A DNA stretch of 64,000 nt. Origin: Stereocaulon alpinum. Lineage: Eukaryota > Ascomycota > Lecanoromycetes > Lecanorales > Stereocaulaceae. The notes beneath the pieces are model-generated. The model saw only the letters and a list, made by a program, of their open reading frames with translations, searched no databases and had not been told where the DNA came from. Positions within the stretch are counted from its first letter, which is position 1; every line of letters starts with the position of its first letter. Shown piece after piece: positions 23,008-34,176 of the stretch. The stretch covers positions 124,001-188,000 of the forward strand of contig JAEUBA010000040.1 in assembly GCA_018257865.1 (NCBI GenBank), in the 5' to 3' direction. A program made the translations under genes and the position numbers.

Positions 23008-24645
23008 ATTTGTATGATGATGGTTTTGGAATGATGTTGATACGATGCGTGTGTTGATACGATGGGTATGTTGATGCCGGATGGCCAAGGTAGTGAGAAG
23101 TAGACGTCTTGTTAACACAGTAGGTGGCAATCGAGAGGGGTAATATTGGCTCAAGGTTCCGGAAGTGAATGGAAATGCGAACATTGATGGTTCGAGATAT
23201 GAAGCTGATCACCTATGCTAACAGACTATTCAAATCTTACCATAAGTGGAAGATGCACACGTTCGTACTCAGGTTCTATGCCGACAGATGAATCTATGGC
23301 TCTAAGTCATTGTGGACAGAGTAATTGAATGATCCAATCGAACGTGAAAGCTTCCGTCACAAGCTCAGCATTTGAACAACGTGATAAAACCTGCTAATCC
23401 TGAAGGCCGAGCTCAAGGCGTTCTTACAGAGTCTGATTGAAGTCTGGGCTGTACAGGAACTTGGATGGCCAAACTACTCAATCATAGAATGGCTGTCTCA
23501 TTCTAGAAACAAGATCCCCAAACGAAAGACTGCACTATACATTGCATGACCAAGCACTAAACGGTAAACTCCCATGCAGATCAGTATGGTCACTCAGCCA
23601 TTGCCAGACTCGGCATGTTGGAAGATAATTCAAATACCCCTGAATTGGTAGGTAAGAGGCTTAAACATAGACCTTTATTAATTACCTGGGCTCTGCATAC
23701 TTCAATTAGAACTTAGATTGAGGCTTTAAGAGCTAGTTACGTGTTGAGAAACGTAAATGAAGTCTTGAGGACATAGTAGGTAAGCAATAGTCTCAAAGCT
23801 TGATAGAGACCGATTTGACGAAGCCTCATAACCATACGTCTTGTCCATGTTTGACTTGAGTGAGCTGCTAACAACAAGACTTTAGCATCAACATAGTTGA
23901 AATCTGAATTGACAGAGTCCACTCACACAAGGGATTGGTATTCTAGCTGTTCTGAGATGACACCAACATGAGAAGAGAACGAACTTTGAGAGTCAAAAGC
24001 CTACTTCTGAGAGCTAATCGACCACCATCTATTGCAGCCACCTGAAATCTCTCGAGAAAGTCAAGTCTTGGCAGTGCCAAGACCCTAATCCAGATAGAGT
24101 AAGGTCGGTATGCATTCAACGATCTGCAACTTCTGTCTCCATCATCTTGCTCAATTGAAGCAATTATACATCCAAGGTCGCATTAGAAACACGTGCCATG
24201 AAGAGTGGCGCTATACCACCACAGGATTCCAGTCGTTTTTGTTTGCTTTCCCCCACTGCGACAACAAAGAATGGCTTGCACAAGCCCGCTGCAACCAGTG
24301 TTTAGTCCGCCATTCTGGCCAACCTTGCACTGGCATTCAGGGACTCGAGACTCCGTTTTCGGACTGACAGGAGGCTAGCGCCCCACTTTGCCCGGCTAAA
24401 TGCTCCGTCATAGTCACAGTTCCATAGAGTCAACCAGTCGTGGACGCTGTGGCGCATTCAGTGGCAGCTGAGTCTCGCTAGCGCAGGTCTGTCGGCAGTC
24501 GACCGAGAGAAATAGTACAAGATGTCCCAGCTGGTACCATAGCTGTCTCACTTGGTTTCACTCTGTTCTCCCACTCTCCAACCCACGTGGGGCAATTCTA
24601 AGACCAGCTCACTACCGCTAGCCTCTTACATGTTGGATAGCAACG
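23008..24645. other. Intergenic
   Basis: About 1.6 kb with only short frames (23737-23922 minus, 24110-24367 plus) that show no family or splice structure. It holds the divergent promoters of the genes starting at 23007 (minus) and 24646 (plus). Confidence 0.4.
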
Positions 24646-26274
24646 ATGGCACTATCCGAGATCCCAGCTCATGAGCTTCTTGAACGCCTCCATGAAAATC
24701 CTCAGGACGAAGACCTGGTTCGAGAAATCAGCACGCGTATCGATACGCAGGCTCATCACGGAGAGCTTTCGAAGGCAATTTATTCTAAACTCGGCAAGAA
24801 GCCCACTTGGACCAATTGCATAGGTCGGCAGGGGTGCTCTCCCAAGCAATTGCTTCAGCCGACATCTCGTCAAGATCTAGTGAATGCTGTGAAGGAGGCT
24901 GGAAGCAAAGGCTGGCATGTGCGAGCCGTAGGGTCGGGCCACTCGTTCTCCAACGTTTGTCCTACTGATGGTATCCTACTGGATCCTCACGGCATGAAAC
25001 AAGTCCTACGAGTGGATGCTTCGATACTCAATGATCCCTCCAAAGTGTCGCTCCTGTTTTCTGCGGAAAGCGGAATAACTATCAAACAGCTCAATGAAGA
25101 ACTTGACAAGCAACATTTAGCTCTGATCAACATGGGCGCTTACGATGGGCAGACTTTAGCTGGAGCTATCTCCACTGGAACTCACGGCACAGGCATCTCC
25201 CTTGGGCCGATCGCCAGTAGTGTGCGCTCCCTTGTGTTAGTGTCGGATACTGGGACCATCTACCAGATCGAGCCGAGCAATGGCATCACGGATGCCGCCA
25301 AGTTTGCAAACGCCATGCCAGGTATGGTGCTCAAGCAGGATGATGATTGGTTTCAATCCAATGTAGTTGCAATGGGCTGTATGGGACTCATCTACTCTTA
25401 CACATTGGAAGTCATGCCTGCCTACTTGCTAAGCGAGGAGCGCGTTCTCGATACTTGGGAAGGACTGACGACCAGGATCGGCAACGATTCTCTTTCTGTG
25501 TGGCTTGCAAACCCGGAAGTCCGACATTTTGAGGTTGACATCAACCCATACGCTATCGGAGGCTACCACACTTGTATCAAAGTCATCCGAAGGGTGGACA
25601 AAGGCAAGATCAGGGGACGTCGCGGCATCGAGAATTGGGTCTCGGGGATCCTGGCGTCGTGCCCTGTGGCTGATTGGCTTGTGGTCCATTTCCTCAACGA
25701 ATGGCCCAGCATTTCCAAAAGCATCATCAATAGTGCGCTCAAGACACTCGTGGACAGCGGCTATGTCGATAAAAGCTACAAGGTCATGAACATTGGAGCC
25801 GTCGACAATGTGAAGGCCATGGCCTTGGAACTTTCGTTCGATGCCACTGGGGCAACAACGGACTCTACAAAGTTGATCAATCAGATCAACGACCTTCTTG
25901 CTGTTTTCGCCCAAGAAGCAGCTGAGAGAAACTGGTATTTAGCAGGGCCGGTCGCGTTGCGTTTCGTTGGCGCCGCTGATGCTTATCTTGCACCACAAAC
26001 AGGCCGCGTCACATGCATGGCAGAACTTGATCTACTCGTAGGCATCAAGAATGGAGAGAAACTGTTGGCGGAGGTCAAGACAGCGTTTTGTAAACCAGGA
26101 TCTGGTATAAGGGTACATTGGGGCTTGGACCTGGATACCGTCAGTGGGGATGAAGTGCCCAATATGTTCCCACAATACAATCGATGGCTTTCTGTTTACA
26201 AGCAGCTAAATTCCGCTGGCATGTTCAATAGCGTCTTCACGGATCGCTTAGACATATCTGTGACAGAGTCCTGA
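24646..26274 (+). CDS. FAD-dependent aldonolactone oxidase-like protein (ALO/GULO family)
   Basis: Single-exon 542-aa flavoenzyme of the VAO fold, related to D-arabinono-1,4-lactone oxidase and L-gulonolactone oxidase. The FAD-binding PCMH-type domain occupies roughly residues 50-270. It has the covalent-FAD motif GSGHSFS (His at about residue 98), GAYDGQTLAGAISTGTHGTG, and the strand VVAMGCMGLIYSYTLEV. The C-terminal ALO domain carries the typical RVHWGLDLD near residue 490, where HWG is the conserved substrate/FAD site, and ends SVFTDRLDISVTES. The family has a hydrophobic or membrane-associated form in yeast mitochondria, but no TM is evident here. The product may act in erythroascorbate synthesis or in oxidation of another sugar lactone. 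Confidence 0.85.
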   Translation: MALSEIPAHELLERLHENPQDEDLVREISTRIDTQAHHGELSKAIYSKLGKKPTWTNCIGRQGCSPKQLLQPTSRQDLVNAVKEAGSKGWHVRAVGSGHSFSNVCPTDGILLDPHGMKQVLRVDASILNDPSKVSLLFSAESGITIKQLNEELDKQHLALINMGAYDGQTLAGAISTGTHGTGISLGPIASSVRSLVLVSDTGTIYQIEPSNGITDAAKFANAMPGMVLKQDDDWFQSNVVAMGCMGLIYSYTLEVMPAYLLSEERVLDTWEGLTTRIGNDSLSVWLANPEVRHFEVDINPYAIGGYHTCIKVIRRVDKGKIRGRRGIENWVSGILASCPVADWLVVHFLNEWPSISKSIINSALKTLVDSGYVDKSYKVMNIGAVDNVKAMALELSFDATGATTDSTKLINQINDLLAVFAQEAAERNWYLAGPVALRFVGAADAYLAPQTGRVTCMAELDLLVGIKNGEKLLAEVKTAFCKPGSGIRVHWGLDLDTVSGDEVPNMFPQYNRWLSVYKQLNSAGMFNSVFTDRLDISVTES

Positions 26275-27467
26275 GATCAATTCGGATGGAAAAGTCGTGC
26301 GATTGTTTGTTCGATTGTTGACGTTCTTGTACTGTTGGCTCTTGGAGGGTATTGACGTTTTCAAAATTTAGTGCTAGATTGACGTTGCTTCGATGGCTCT
26401 TAATCTTCATACACTTAAAGGACACACTTTCCATCCAAATGTACTGAATTCAGATTTGATCGCTTAGCATTGCTCATGAGAACTCCAATGTTGAACAAGA
26501 CCGGTCCACTAGCTACTTCTACCAGAAGCGCATGCATGTCGCCTGCCCTCGGTACTTACCGCAAGGAGATGGAGATCGAACATTGAGTGTGTTCAAGTAC
26601 CGTTTGAGAGATATGACTCGCGGAGTCCCAAATGCAGGGACCGCCGGGCACATGCCGACTCCTCTAGCGTTCCCGATACGTTATATACGCCATATAGACC
26701 CTGGGCCAGAGCGAATGACTACCTTACTCAACGCCATATCTGGGCTTTGACACAACGCCACGCAACTTTTGGGTTGGCGCGTCGGCTGTCAGATACGCAT
26801 ATTGCAGCGCTTATATGGCACAGTCGCGACGCGATCTCCACACTTGCTCGGCAACGCCTCCAAACCAGGAACGCATATTGCTGTTGACGTAGCTCCTTGC
26901 AGCTCGTATTAAGGTGGTACGTGGCTTGGTTTGGGTTATCACGGTCGCCGGTGGAGTATCTATATTTCAATCGACATCGGAATGGCCTAAGGTATAGAGC
27001 TGAAGTCAATGAAGCCAAATACATGTGTAGAGTAAGATTCCATCTAAGCAGTCCAGCCCGGTTCTGAGGTATCGAGCAACACGCAACATCACCGGCTCAC
27101 ACTTTACTGACTACCAACCGCGCAATGAGCTAATTCTCACTCTTTGGGGCGGAGGATATCCATTTTGGGACTATGTCTTGCATTAGCCGACGACCAAGCT
27201 TCATTTGGCTTCACTGTCAGATTCGATATTTGAGGCAAATTCCAAGGCATTGGAGATTTGGAGACGCACGGCCTCAGCTCGCTCGCTAGATTCCAGAGAT
27301 GAAACGTCATTGCGCAGACGCCTCCCAATGAAGACACTAACCAGTCGCTTCAGACCGTTGGATGGCACTTTTACTATGTTTACTATGCTCTGCTCTCCCA
27401 TTTTTCTGTCTTGCAATTTTGTTACACTCCCATAAGGCGACACTGTGGCTAACGTGTTTGTTCCATC
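26275..27467. other. Intergenic
   Basis: No supported gene. A minus frame at 27201-27443 (ending SNALEFASNIESDSEAK) and a plus frame at 27205-27435 overlap. Neither has a family, and they cannot both be real. Confidence 0.4.
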
Positions 27468-29259
27468 ATGCTCTCGATTCTTCGCGATACAGGTCTCGGC
27501 TACGTTCTTGGACTCATATCTCCAGCTCGCGACGAGACTTTGTACCTAGGACCAAACTCACTCATATGGCCATATCAGCGTCATGAAGCTCCGAACGGCC
27601 GGAGAGGGTTCCCCCAAGATTGCATCGTTGTTACGGACCGTTCGACGCCGAACAGGAGTACGCATCCAAGTGGCAGAAACTCACAGTTGAGTGAAAGAGA
27701 TGGCGGCTTTATCGAGAAAGTTGAGGAGGGGACCACAGACAATATTGTTGGTTGGTATGGACTGGATGATCCTGAAGTAGGCTCAATGACAATGGCTTTG
27801 CAACGAGATGGCTGAAACATCCACAGAACCCACTGAACTGGTCAAACTCCAAGAAGATCTTTGTATCAATTCAAATTTTTCTCCTCAACAGTTTCATATA
27901 TCTAGGATCGTCGATCTACTCGCCCGGCATCGCGGATGTAATGAGAGAATTTGGAGTGAGTAAGACAGTTGCCACCCTAGGAACATCCTTGTCACTCTTG
28001 GGATATGCAATAGGTCCAATGCTCTGGTCTCCCATGTCTGAGGTCCCCAGACTTGGGAGAAACCCAATCTACATTTTCACGCTAGTAGGCTTCCTTCTTC
28101 TGAAGCTACCAATCGCATTAGCCAAAAATGTTGCAACTATCCTGGTATTTCGCTTCCTGACTGCCTTCATTGGATCTCCCGCACAAGCAACTGGGGGTGC
28201 AACAATCAGCGACATGTTCCTCCCACGAAAGCGCTCTTACAGTCTTGGTCTCTGGGAATTGAGTACTTGGATAGGACCCACTTTAGGCCCACTAGTCGGT
28301 GGCTTTGCAGCACAAGCAAGAGGTTGGAGGTGGACCATATGGGAATTAATATGGATCAACAGCGCCATGTTTCTCTTTATATTCTGCTTCCTTCCCGAGA
28401 CAAGCGCGTCGAACATCCTCTACCGCCGCGCAAAACGCCTTCGTCGAGAAACTGGGAATGAGTCTATTCGCGCAGAGTCGGAGCTAGAGACGTTAGATTT
28501 GTCAAAGAAAGAACTGGCGTATAAGACACTTATTCGGCCGGTCGTGCTTTGTTTCCAAGAGCCGATTTGTTTGCTGTTGAACACGTATACAGCGCTGGTT
28601 ACCGGTCTATTATTTACTTGGCTCGAGAGTCTGCCGATTGTGTTCGGGGGCGTGTACGGGTTCAATCTGGGGCAAATCGGTATGTCCTTTTTAGGACTAC
28701 TGGTTGGCTCATTCGTGGCATTTTTGATCTTCGTGGTCTGGTTCTTTCTTTTCGATGCTAAGAAGTTTGATGACCTGGGCTATCGTAAGCCGGAAAAGAG
28801 ATTTGTACCGCTTATGGCGGGCTGTATTCTCATTCCGATCTGCCTTTTCGTGTTTGGATGGACTTCGAGGCCGGATGTTCCATGGATCGTGCCGGTAATT
28901 GGGAGTGGGCTTTTTAGTCTAGGAGGCTTCTCGCTTTTCGTAAGTCTTACACTATGACTGCTGTCAAGTCAATATCATTTTATTGCTCACAGTATCATCA
29001 GATATCGATCCTCAATTACCTTCCCGACGCCTACCCCGAGTACGCAGCATCTGTCCTCGCAGGCAACAACTTCATCAGATGCACTTTCGGCGCTGGCTGC
29101 GTGCTTTTTGCAGCGCCTATGTACAATAATTTGAGTATTAAGTGGGCGAGTACACTATTGGGCATACTAGGGCTTATTTTCGTACCTGTACCTTTCTTGT
29201 TTTACTTCTATGGGGATAAGATAAGGAGGGCTAGTCGGCATGCTTTAAAGGACCATTGA
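27468..29259 (+). CDS. MFS multidrug/polyamine-type transporter (DHA1 family)
   Basis: Twelve-TM drug:H+ antiporter. Exon 27468..27776, intron 27777..27826, exon 27827..28939, intron 28940 to about 29001 (an acceptor at 28992 is also possible), last exon to 29259, giving about 560 aa. The N-terminus MLSILRDTGLGYVLGL matches the start of many fungal DHA1 pumps. The first junction rebuilds the family signature DDPENPLNWS just before TM1. TM2-3 carry GYAIGPMLWSPMSEVPRLGR (the motif A region) and TM5 has GPTLGPLVGGFAA (motif C, antiporter signature). The C-terminal exon gives SVLAGNNFIR and APMYNNLSIKWASTLLG. The likely role is efflux of a toxic or secondary metabolite. The ribokinase gene follows 280 bp downstream on the same strand. 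Confidence 0.88.
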
Positions 29260-29539
29260 GGTAGCTGGTTTCCAAACAATACAAATCGATAGATATCTCA
29301 ATCACCCTTACAAAGCTTCGTGACATCTATTTGCAACTTGAACAAACGTTCATCCTTACACTTAAGAGCATGAAAAGCGTAGAATGACTGAAAAGCACCT
29401 ACTGAATCCCCAGCTTGTTTGTTTAGCCGAAATTCAGCCGCCAAAGGTTGCCCGCTCAATATGCTGTATACGAGTTACATGCCACCCGCCTGGAGACATC
29501 TACAACCATGATCAAGAGTTGAAGATCCTGCACTTAAAT

Positions 29540-30845
29540 ATGGCGCCGCCTCTTATAACAGTGATTGGATCCCTCAATACGGATCTGATAACGTGTACGT
29601 CCCGCGTACCGGCGGCCGGAGAGACGCTCATATCTCAGTCGTTTGATACGGGCTCGGGAGGTAAGGGTGCCAATCAAGCGGTAGCGTGTGCTCGCCTATC
29701 GCGAAACAAAAGCGACCAGACTGGAAATGTCACTGTACGCATGGTTGGCGCCGTTGGGGACGATACCTTTGGCCACGACCTGGGTAAGGCGTTTTCCCAA
29801 TTTGTTGTTGTCTAGTCTATGTTGAGTATCTTTCCTTGTGAGGTATAATTGAAAAGCAAACGATTGTTTCTCCAGCCAATCACTACCACAACTCCGTCCA
29901 GTGATTAATATATGCCTCGTTAAGCACGAGCTGACGCCAATCTTTTCCAGTACAAGGGCTGTATGGCGATGGTATTGATACCTCAGGAATCCAGGTCAAG
30001 CCTGGCGAGAGGACAGGCGTTGCAGTCATCATCGTCGAGCAACAAACAGGAGAGAACAGAATCCTCATGTCCCCAAATGCGAATTTCAGTCTTAGACCAC
30101 TAGACTTTACCAAGCTACCAGTGCCATTACCGGATCTCATTGTCCTACAATTAGAGATTCCGCTAGATACCACACTACAGATTATAGAATTCGCTGGTGA
30201 ACACCGCATCGACGTCCTACTCAACCCGGCTCCGGCGCAAAAATTACCGAACTGGGCTTATGCAGCTGTGACTCACCTTATCGTCAACGAGTCTGAGGCA
30301 GCCATAATCACGAATGCGAAAGATAAGAATCCCGACTGGACGAAAGCAGGAGAGCATTTCGATGCCATAGTGGCGTTAGGTGTACAGCATGTGATCATTA
30401 CGCTGGGCGCCCGGGGTGTGATGTACCTAGAGACGAGACAGAGGAAGCTGTGGCGATTTGACGCGGAGAACGTTAGGGTTGTTGATACGACTGCTGCTGG
30501 GGATACATTTGTTGGTGCGTATGCTGTTGCTGTGACGACACTTGCAACGGGGAAAGGGGACTTCGCGGCTGCGGTGAAGTGAGTGCACTTTCCAATACAT
30601 TCTAAGACAGATGAGACAAGGCCTGGTTTCAATCTTTCGATTTGGAGACTTCTTATTCGGAGCAGTCCCGATCCTTAGGACGTAAATGCTAATCCCAAAT
30701 TTCTAGGTGGGCAAATGCGGCGGCGGCGAAGACAGTCGAGAGGCGTGGTGCTCAGGCTACCATTCCATGGTTGGATGAAGTCGAAGCATATGAGGCGGAG
30801 CCTTGCCAAGAGTCTGTCAACTTTGATGCATGGCAGCAACGGTGA
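29540..30845 (+). CDS. RBK1: Ribokinase (PfkB family)
   Basis: Phosphorylates D-ribose to ribose 5-phosphate for the pentose phosphate pathway. Exon 29540..29783, intron 29784..29950 (167 nt, long for this window), exon 29951..30578, intron 30579..30706, exon 30707..30845, giving about 336 aa. The N-terminal PfkB signature GSLNTDLITCTSRVPAAGET is followed by GSGGKGANQAVACARL (substrate and lid region). The C-terminal signature DTTAAGDTFVGAYAVA holds the catalytic base Asp and the anion hole. LNPAPAQ and VNESEA, typical of ribokinases, lie between. An upstream in-frame ATG at 29384 would add 52 residues with no family support, so MAPPLITVIGS is the better start. Confidence 0.9.
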
Positions 30846-30973
30846 ACCTCGTGCATCGTAAGATTCTAGTCGATACATTCTCTGTAAATACCTATCTTCT
30901 GCTCTATGTGCGAAGAGACCCCTATCTAGCCAGTAATGCATATACCCTACCTTTCAATACCCGTCCCATTCCC

Positions 30974-31623
30974 TCATAAGTCACCAGGCGGTCTCGTAAT
31001 CTTCGTCAAATGGTCCCCATTAAGCGTCTTCATGATCTTCCCCAACCCCTCATGACTATAATCCTTTTCATTCCACATGTCCTTATGATATTTCACCTTC
31101 CCCTGCTCATCCAACGTCAGCGTCACAAGACTATTCACCGGCTTCGAAAAATGCACCACGCGAGGCGTATATTCTTGCTTCATCTTGAATGCAATCTGAG
31201 TATCGGTGTTGGAGACAATCTCAGTGGCCAAGGTCCGCGAGCTGGCCATTACTTTTGGTATGCCTGTCATTCCCGCTACATTAACCTACTGTTCCTTTGG
31301 AGTAGGGATGATGTGGGATGTTGCGTACCATACCACTGCCCGGCAATCTTATACCGTGTGTCGCAATAGCTCCACGGATCATCATAGATGGCTTCGTGCG
31401 CATAAACCTGCATGTCCTCCTCGCTCGCACTCCCTGAGTACAGATTTGTAATGCATTTCACTATCTTCTCTCGCTCGGGTGAGACCTTGATTGATTTCTC
31501 TGGATGGGGCTCATAGTCGACGCCTGTGGAGGAGTTTTGGGAAGGATCGGGGTTGGAGGTTAGGGCTTGGGGGTCAGGGCGGGGCTCGTAGTTTTGCTGG
31601 AGGGTCTCTGCTCGGGATGCCAT
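30974..31623 (-). CDS. Small NTF2/SnoaL-like protein (194 aa)
   Basis: Minus-strand exon 1 31623..31329 and exon 2 31263..30974, with an intron 31328..31264 (GTACGC donor, GAATGACAG acceptor) that joins GQWYG to IPKVMASS. After a Pro/Ser-rich N-terminal 55 residues, the body reads as a cone-shaped NTF2-like fold: a helix (REKIVKCITNLYSG), AHEAIYDDPWSYCDTR, then strands QIAFKMKQEYTPRVVHF, VNSLVTLTLDEQGKVKYH and KDMWNEKDYSHEGLGK. Similar conserved proteins are common in ascomycetes without an assigned reaction. I cannot say whether it is an enzyme. It is convergent with the ribokinase gene. Confidence 0.75.
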
Positions 31624-31743
31624 GGTTGAAGAGACCGAGAAGGGATTGAGGCTTGGGGAGAGGATATAGAGGAGCCATGATGGATGTAACGGAGGGTTTA
31701 AGAATCGTTGGTGATGGTGAGGTCATGGTTTGGCATTTGAGGG

Positions 31744-32139
31744 CTAGAAGAGATCGATGCCCTTAGCGCGTTTGCCAAACCTAGGCGGGTTAGTACGGCT
31801 CTTGGCGTGCTCGGTTGAGGCTGAGGTCTCGTTGTCAAATCGCCATTGGATTTCTGCAGCCATCATCGAGCGCATTTCACTGTACCATTGGATTGCTTCC
31901 GCATTGCTACGTGCCCCTAGTAGTAACTCGACATTCAAGGACCTGCTATGCATTCCAGCTTAAAAACCGGGCTGTCATCATTCAGGATGATCAACGCGAA
32001 GGCTTATAGGACACCATGTCAAGTAATGTTTCATTTTCTGCCAAAGCAAACGCTCGCTGCTGGCGCGGCTCATCTCGTTATGCAGGCACATCCACTGGAA
32101 CTGATGCAGCTTCACATGCTGATATCGTACTTCTGCCAT
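31744..32139 (-). CDS. Small uncharacterised protein (about 108 aa)
   Basis: Minus-strand exon 1 32139..32015 (MAEVRYQHVKLHQFQWMCL) and exon 2 31945..31744, joined over an intron 32014..31946 (GTGTCC donor, GCATAG acceptor). Exon 2 encodes LNVELLLGARSNAEAIQWYS, an amphipathic helix, and ends in a basic tail (RFGKRAKGIDLF). The joined frame is open throughout and rich in helix-forming residues. I recognise no family. The gene lies 121 bp upstream of the NTF2-like gene, on the same strand. Confidence 0.45.
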
Positions 32140-32489
32140 GCTAGACCTATAATCATTCCCAGAGACTGTTCACATCCTGCTATTGTTTTCCCCAAACCTG
32201 CAGAGGACGATTCAAATATTTTTCAGCCAGCGCTGTAGCGCATTCTCTCAAGTTAAAATCCAAGTCTGCAAATATGCTACCGGGAGTGATTCCGCCCCCT
32301 TTGCTAGAGGCACGGTTACCGCGCCTCCAGCCCCTAGAGTAGGTGGCTACGTGACCTTTTCCTAACTCTTAACCAAGGCACGGGCCCAATGACCTACGGG
32401 TAGAAAGCTGGGTAGAAGAACAATGCCGTTATACGATTTCAATTTCTACCTTACTTACCTCTTACCTCTGACGAATTCGGAAGCTAAAC

Positions 32490-33372
32490 ATGAGCACTCT
32501 GTTTGCAAGCCAGAATGGTAGTCTCGAAGTCGCGCCTCACGATGGGCTACACCACTATGATACCGATGGGCTACACCACTATGATACGAGTGCTTTGCCG
32601 GGAGGATATCATGCCAGACACGTTGACCCCAGTGAGAGACCACAGACCTCTCCAGAGCAGGGAAGACATTTCCTTGATTTTAAGTTCCGGAAAACTACGT
32701 TCTATTTGTGTCTGGCTTTTCTAGTAGCCCTAATTCTAGCCATTGTTGCAGCTGCGGTCGGAGGCTCTATGGCTGTCCGACGACAACACCACACGTAAGC
32801 CTTTGAAAGACGCAGAACATCTCATTAATGGATGTCGTGAAATGAATTTGACATTCTATAGTTGCCTAGCCACGTCCCCGAGTCCTGCCGGACAGAGTCC
32901 TTCGGATACCGTTCCCGCCGCCAGCTCTTCCCCTCGGCCGGCAACAGCAACAGGTTCCGTTTTGTCGAGCACATCAACCGCCACCCAAATGTCCTCGAGT
33001 CCAAGCTTCGCACCAACAAGCGATTGCTCCACCCTCCCTAACCCTTACACCCTCCCTAACCCTTACACCCTCCCTAACCCTAACATAATACTCGGTAGCC
33101 AATTCACCCTCTACTGCAACACTGATTTCTACGGCCACGACCTTGTGGGCATGTACGTCTACCGTTTTGAAGACTGCATCTACGCGTGCGAGAGCTACAA
33201 TCTCAATTCTGCGACGCACCCAACCTCGACTTGTGCTGGTGCTGTATTTCAGAAAATATATGGACCCGGAGAGGACGATTATTGGCGTAGGAATTGTTTT
33301 CTGAAAGCGACGCCCAATATCACGGCGAGCGTACATAAGTCCTATGATGGTGCTATGTTGGTTCAGACTTGA
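32490..33372 (+). CDS. Single-pass membrane protein with Cys-rich exterior (271 aa)
   Basis: Exon 32490..32794, intron 32795..32861 (GTAAGC/TCTATAG), exon 32862..33372. The order is: a cytosolic His/Asp-rich N-terminus with a perfect duplication (DGLHHYDT twice), one TM helix (TFYLCLAFLVALILAIVAAA, about residues 71-90), a Ser/Thr/Pro-rich stalk, and three TLPNPY-type repeats. The exterior domain follows with Cys in CNTDFYGHDL, EDCIYACESYN, TSTCAGAVF and NCFLK. This cysteine spacing is like the apple/PAN-like domains of many fungal surface proteins. The likely topology is N-in, C-out with the exterior glycosylated. The function is unknown. Confidence 0.75.
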
Positions 33373-33525
33373 GAGAGGGGAGGCTTTTTGACACTCCCCG
33401 CGCAATCTTGAGGTTGCTAAGCATAAGACCAGGTCTTAGGACGGCCATACTAGCATATGGTGTGTGATTGGCCACTATTTCTCTACTCACTAGCCTCGCA
33501 TTTCTGACGTCCAAGCTCCGCACAT

Positions 33526-34176
33526 CTAGCGGCCGTTATAGATCATTACCCAATCCTCATCGTCGCTAACATCGTACTCCTCATAACATTCCTCCAAGCT
33601 CCATGCTTTGACCCAATCCACTCTCGGCGGCATTGACGGCGGTACGAATCCTTTCTCGCTGTACTGGAAACCCGGCGAACCTACCACTCCCGCGTTCGCG
33701 TTCGCGCAAGCGTCGACTGTAGTCCACAGAGTGGCCTTCCTCACATATTCTAGCTTTCTAGAGTCCCACTATCGAGTATCAGCACCCCTTCCGAATCGCC
33801 ATTCTCGTGCAACTTACCTCAAGAACAGCAACCCAAACATTACCGTCGATATCTCGACAGTCCAGTGCGAGCTTGATATGATTCTTTTTGTGGTACAACT
33901 GGCTCTGACCACGATTTATCATCCAAGCATATAGCAAGCATCTAGGCGACTTACCAGAACTTTGTATAGAGCCCTTCTAACCGGCCCATCGATCTCGTAA
34001 TCCGTCAATTCGAATAGCATATCCGAGATCTCTTTGTCACCTTCAACGCCTGCCTGTTCCACTAGCTCTAAGAACTCTTCCGTCATTTCACTTATCCATT
34101 TTTCCTTTGGCAGAGGTTTGCGTGGTCGAGCTCCGGTCGAGAGCCCGGTTGATCGAGCTCTGAGTTTGGCATACAT
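33526..34176 (-). CDS. Uncharacterised protein (about 167 aa)
   Basis: Minus-strand exons 34176..33955, 33871..33818 and 33753..33526. Both introns have GTAAGT donors, the first ending ATCAAG and the second GAAAG. The frame continues across both joins. Exon 1 starts MYAKLRARSTGL and holds a helical charged segment (EMTEEFLELVEQAGVEGDKE). Exon 2 is DCRDIDGNVWVAVLE. Exon 3 has TTVDACANANAGVVG and ends with an acidic tail and WVMIYNGR. No family recognised. The last acceptor could be placed a few bases away, but only this choice keeps the frame. Confidence 0.55.

Noticed and set aside
24646..26274. Possibility that the flavoenzyme is a BBE-type oxidase
   Set aside because: It has one His attachment motif and the C-terminal HWG of aldonolactone oxidases, and lacks the BBE C-terminal block and second Cys site.
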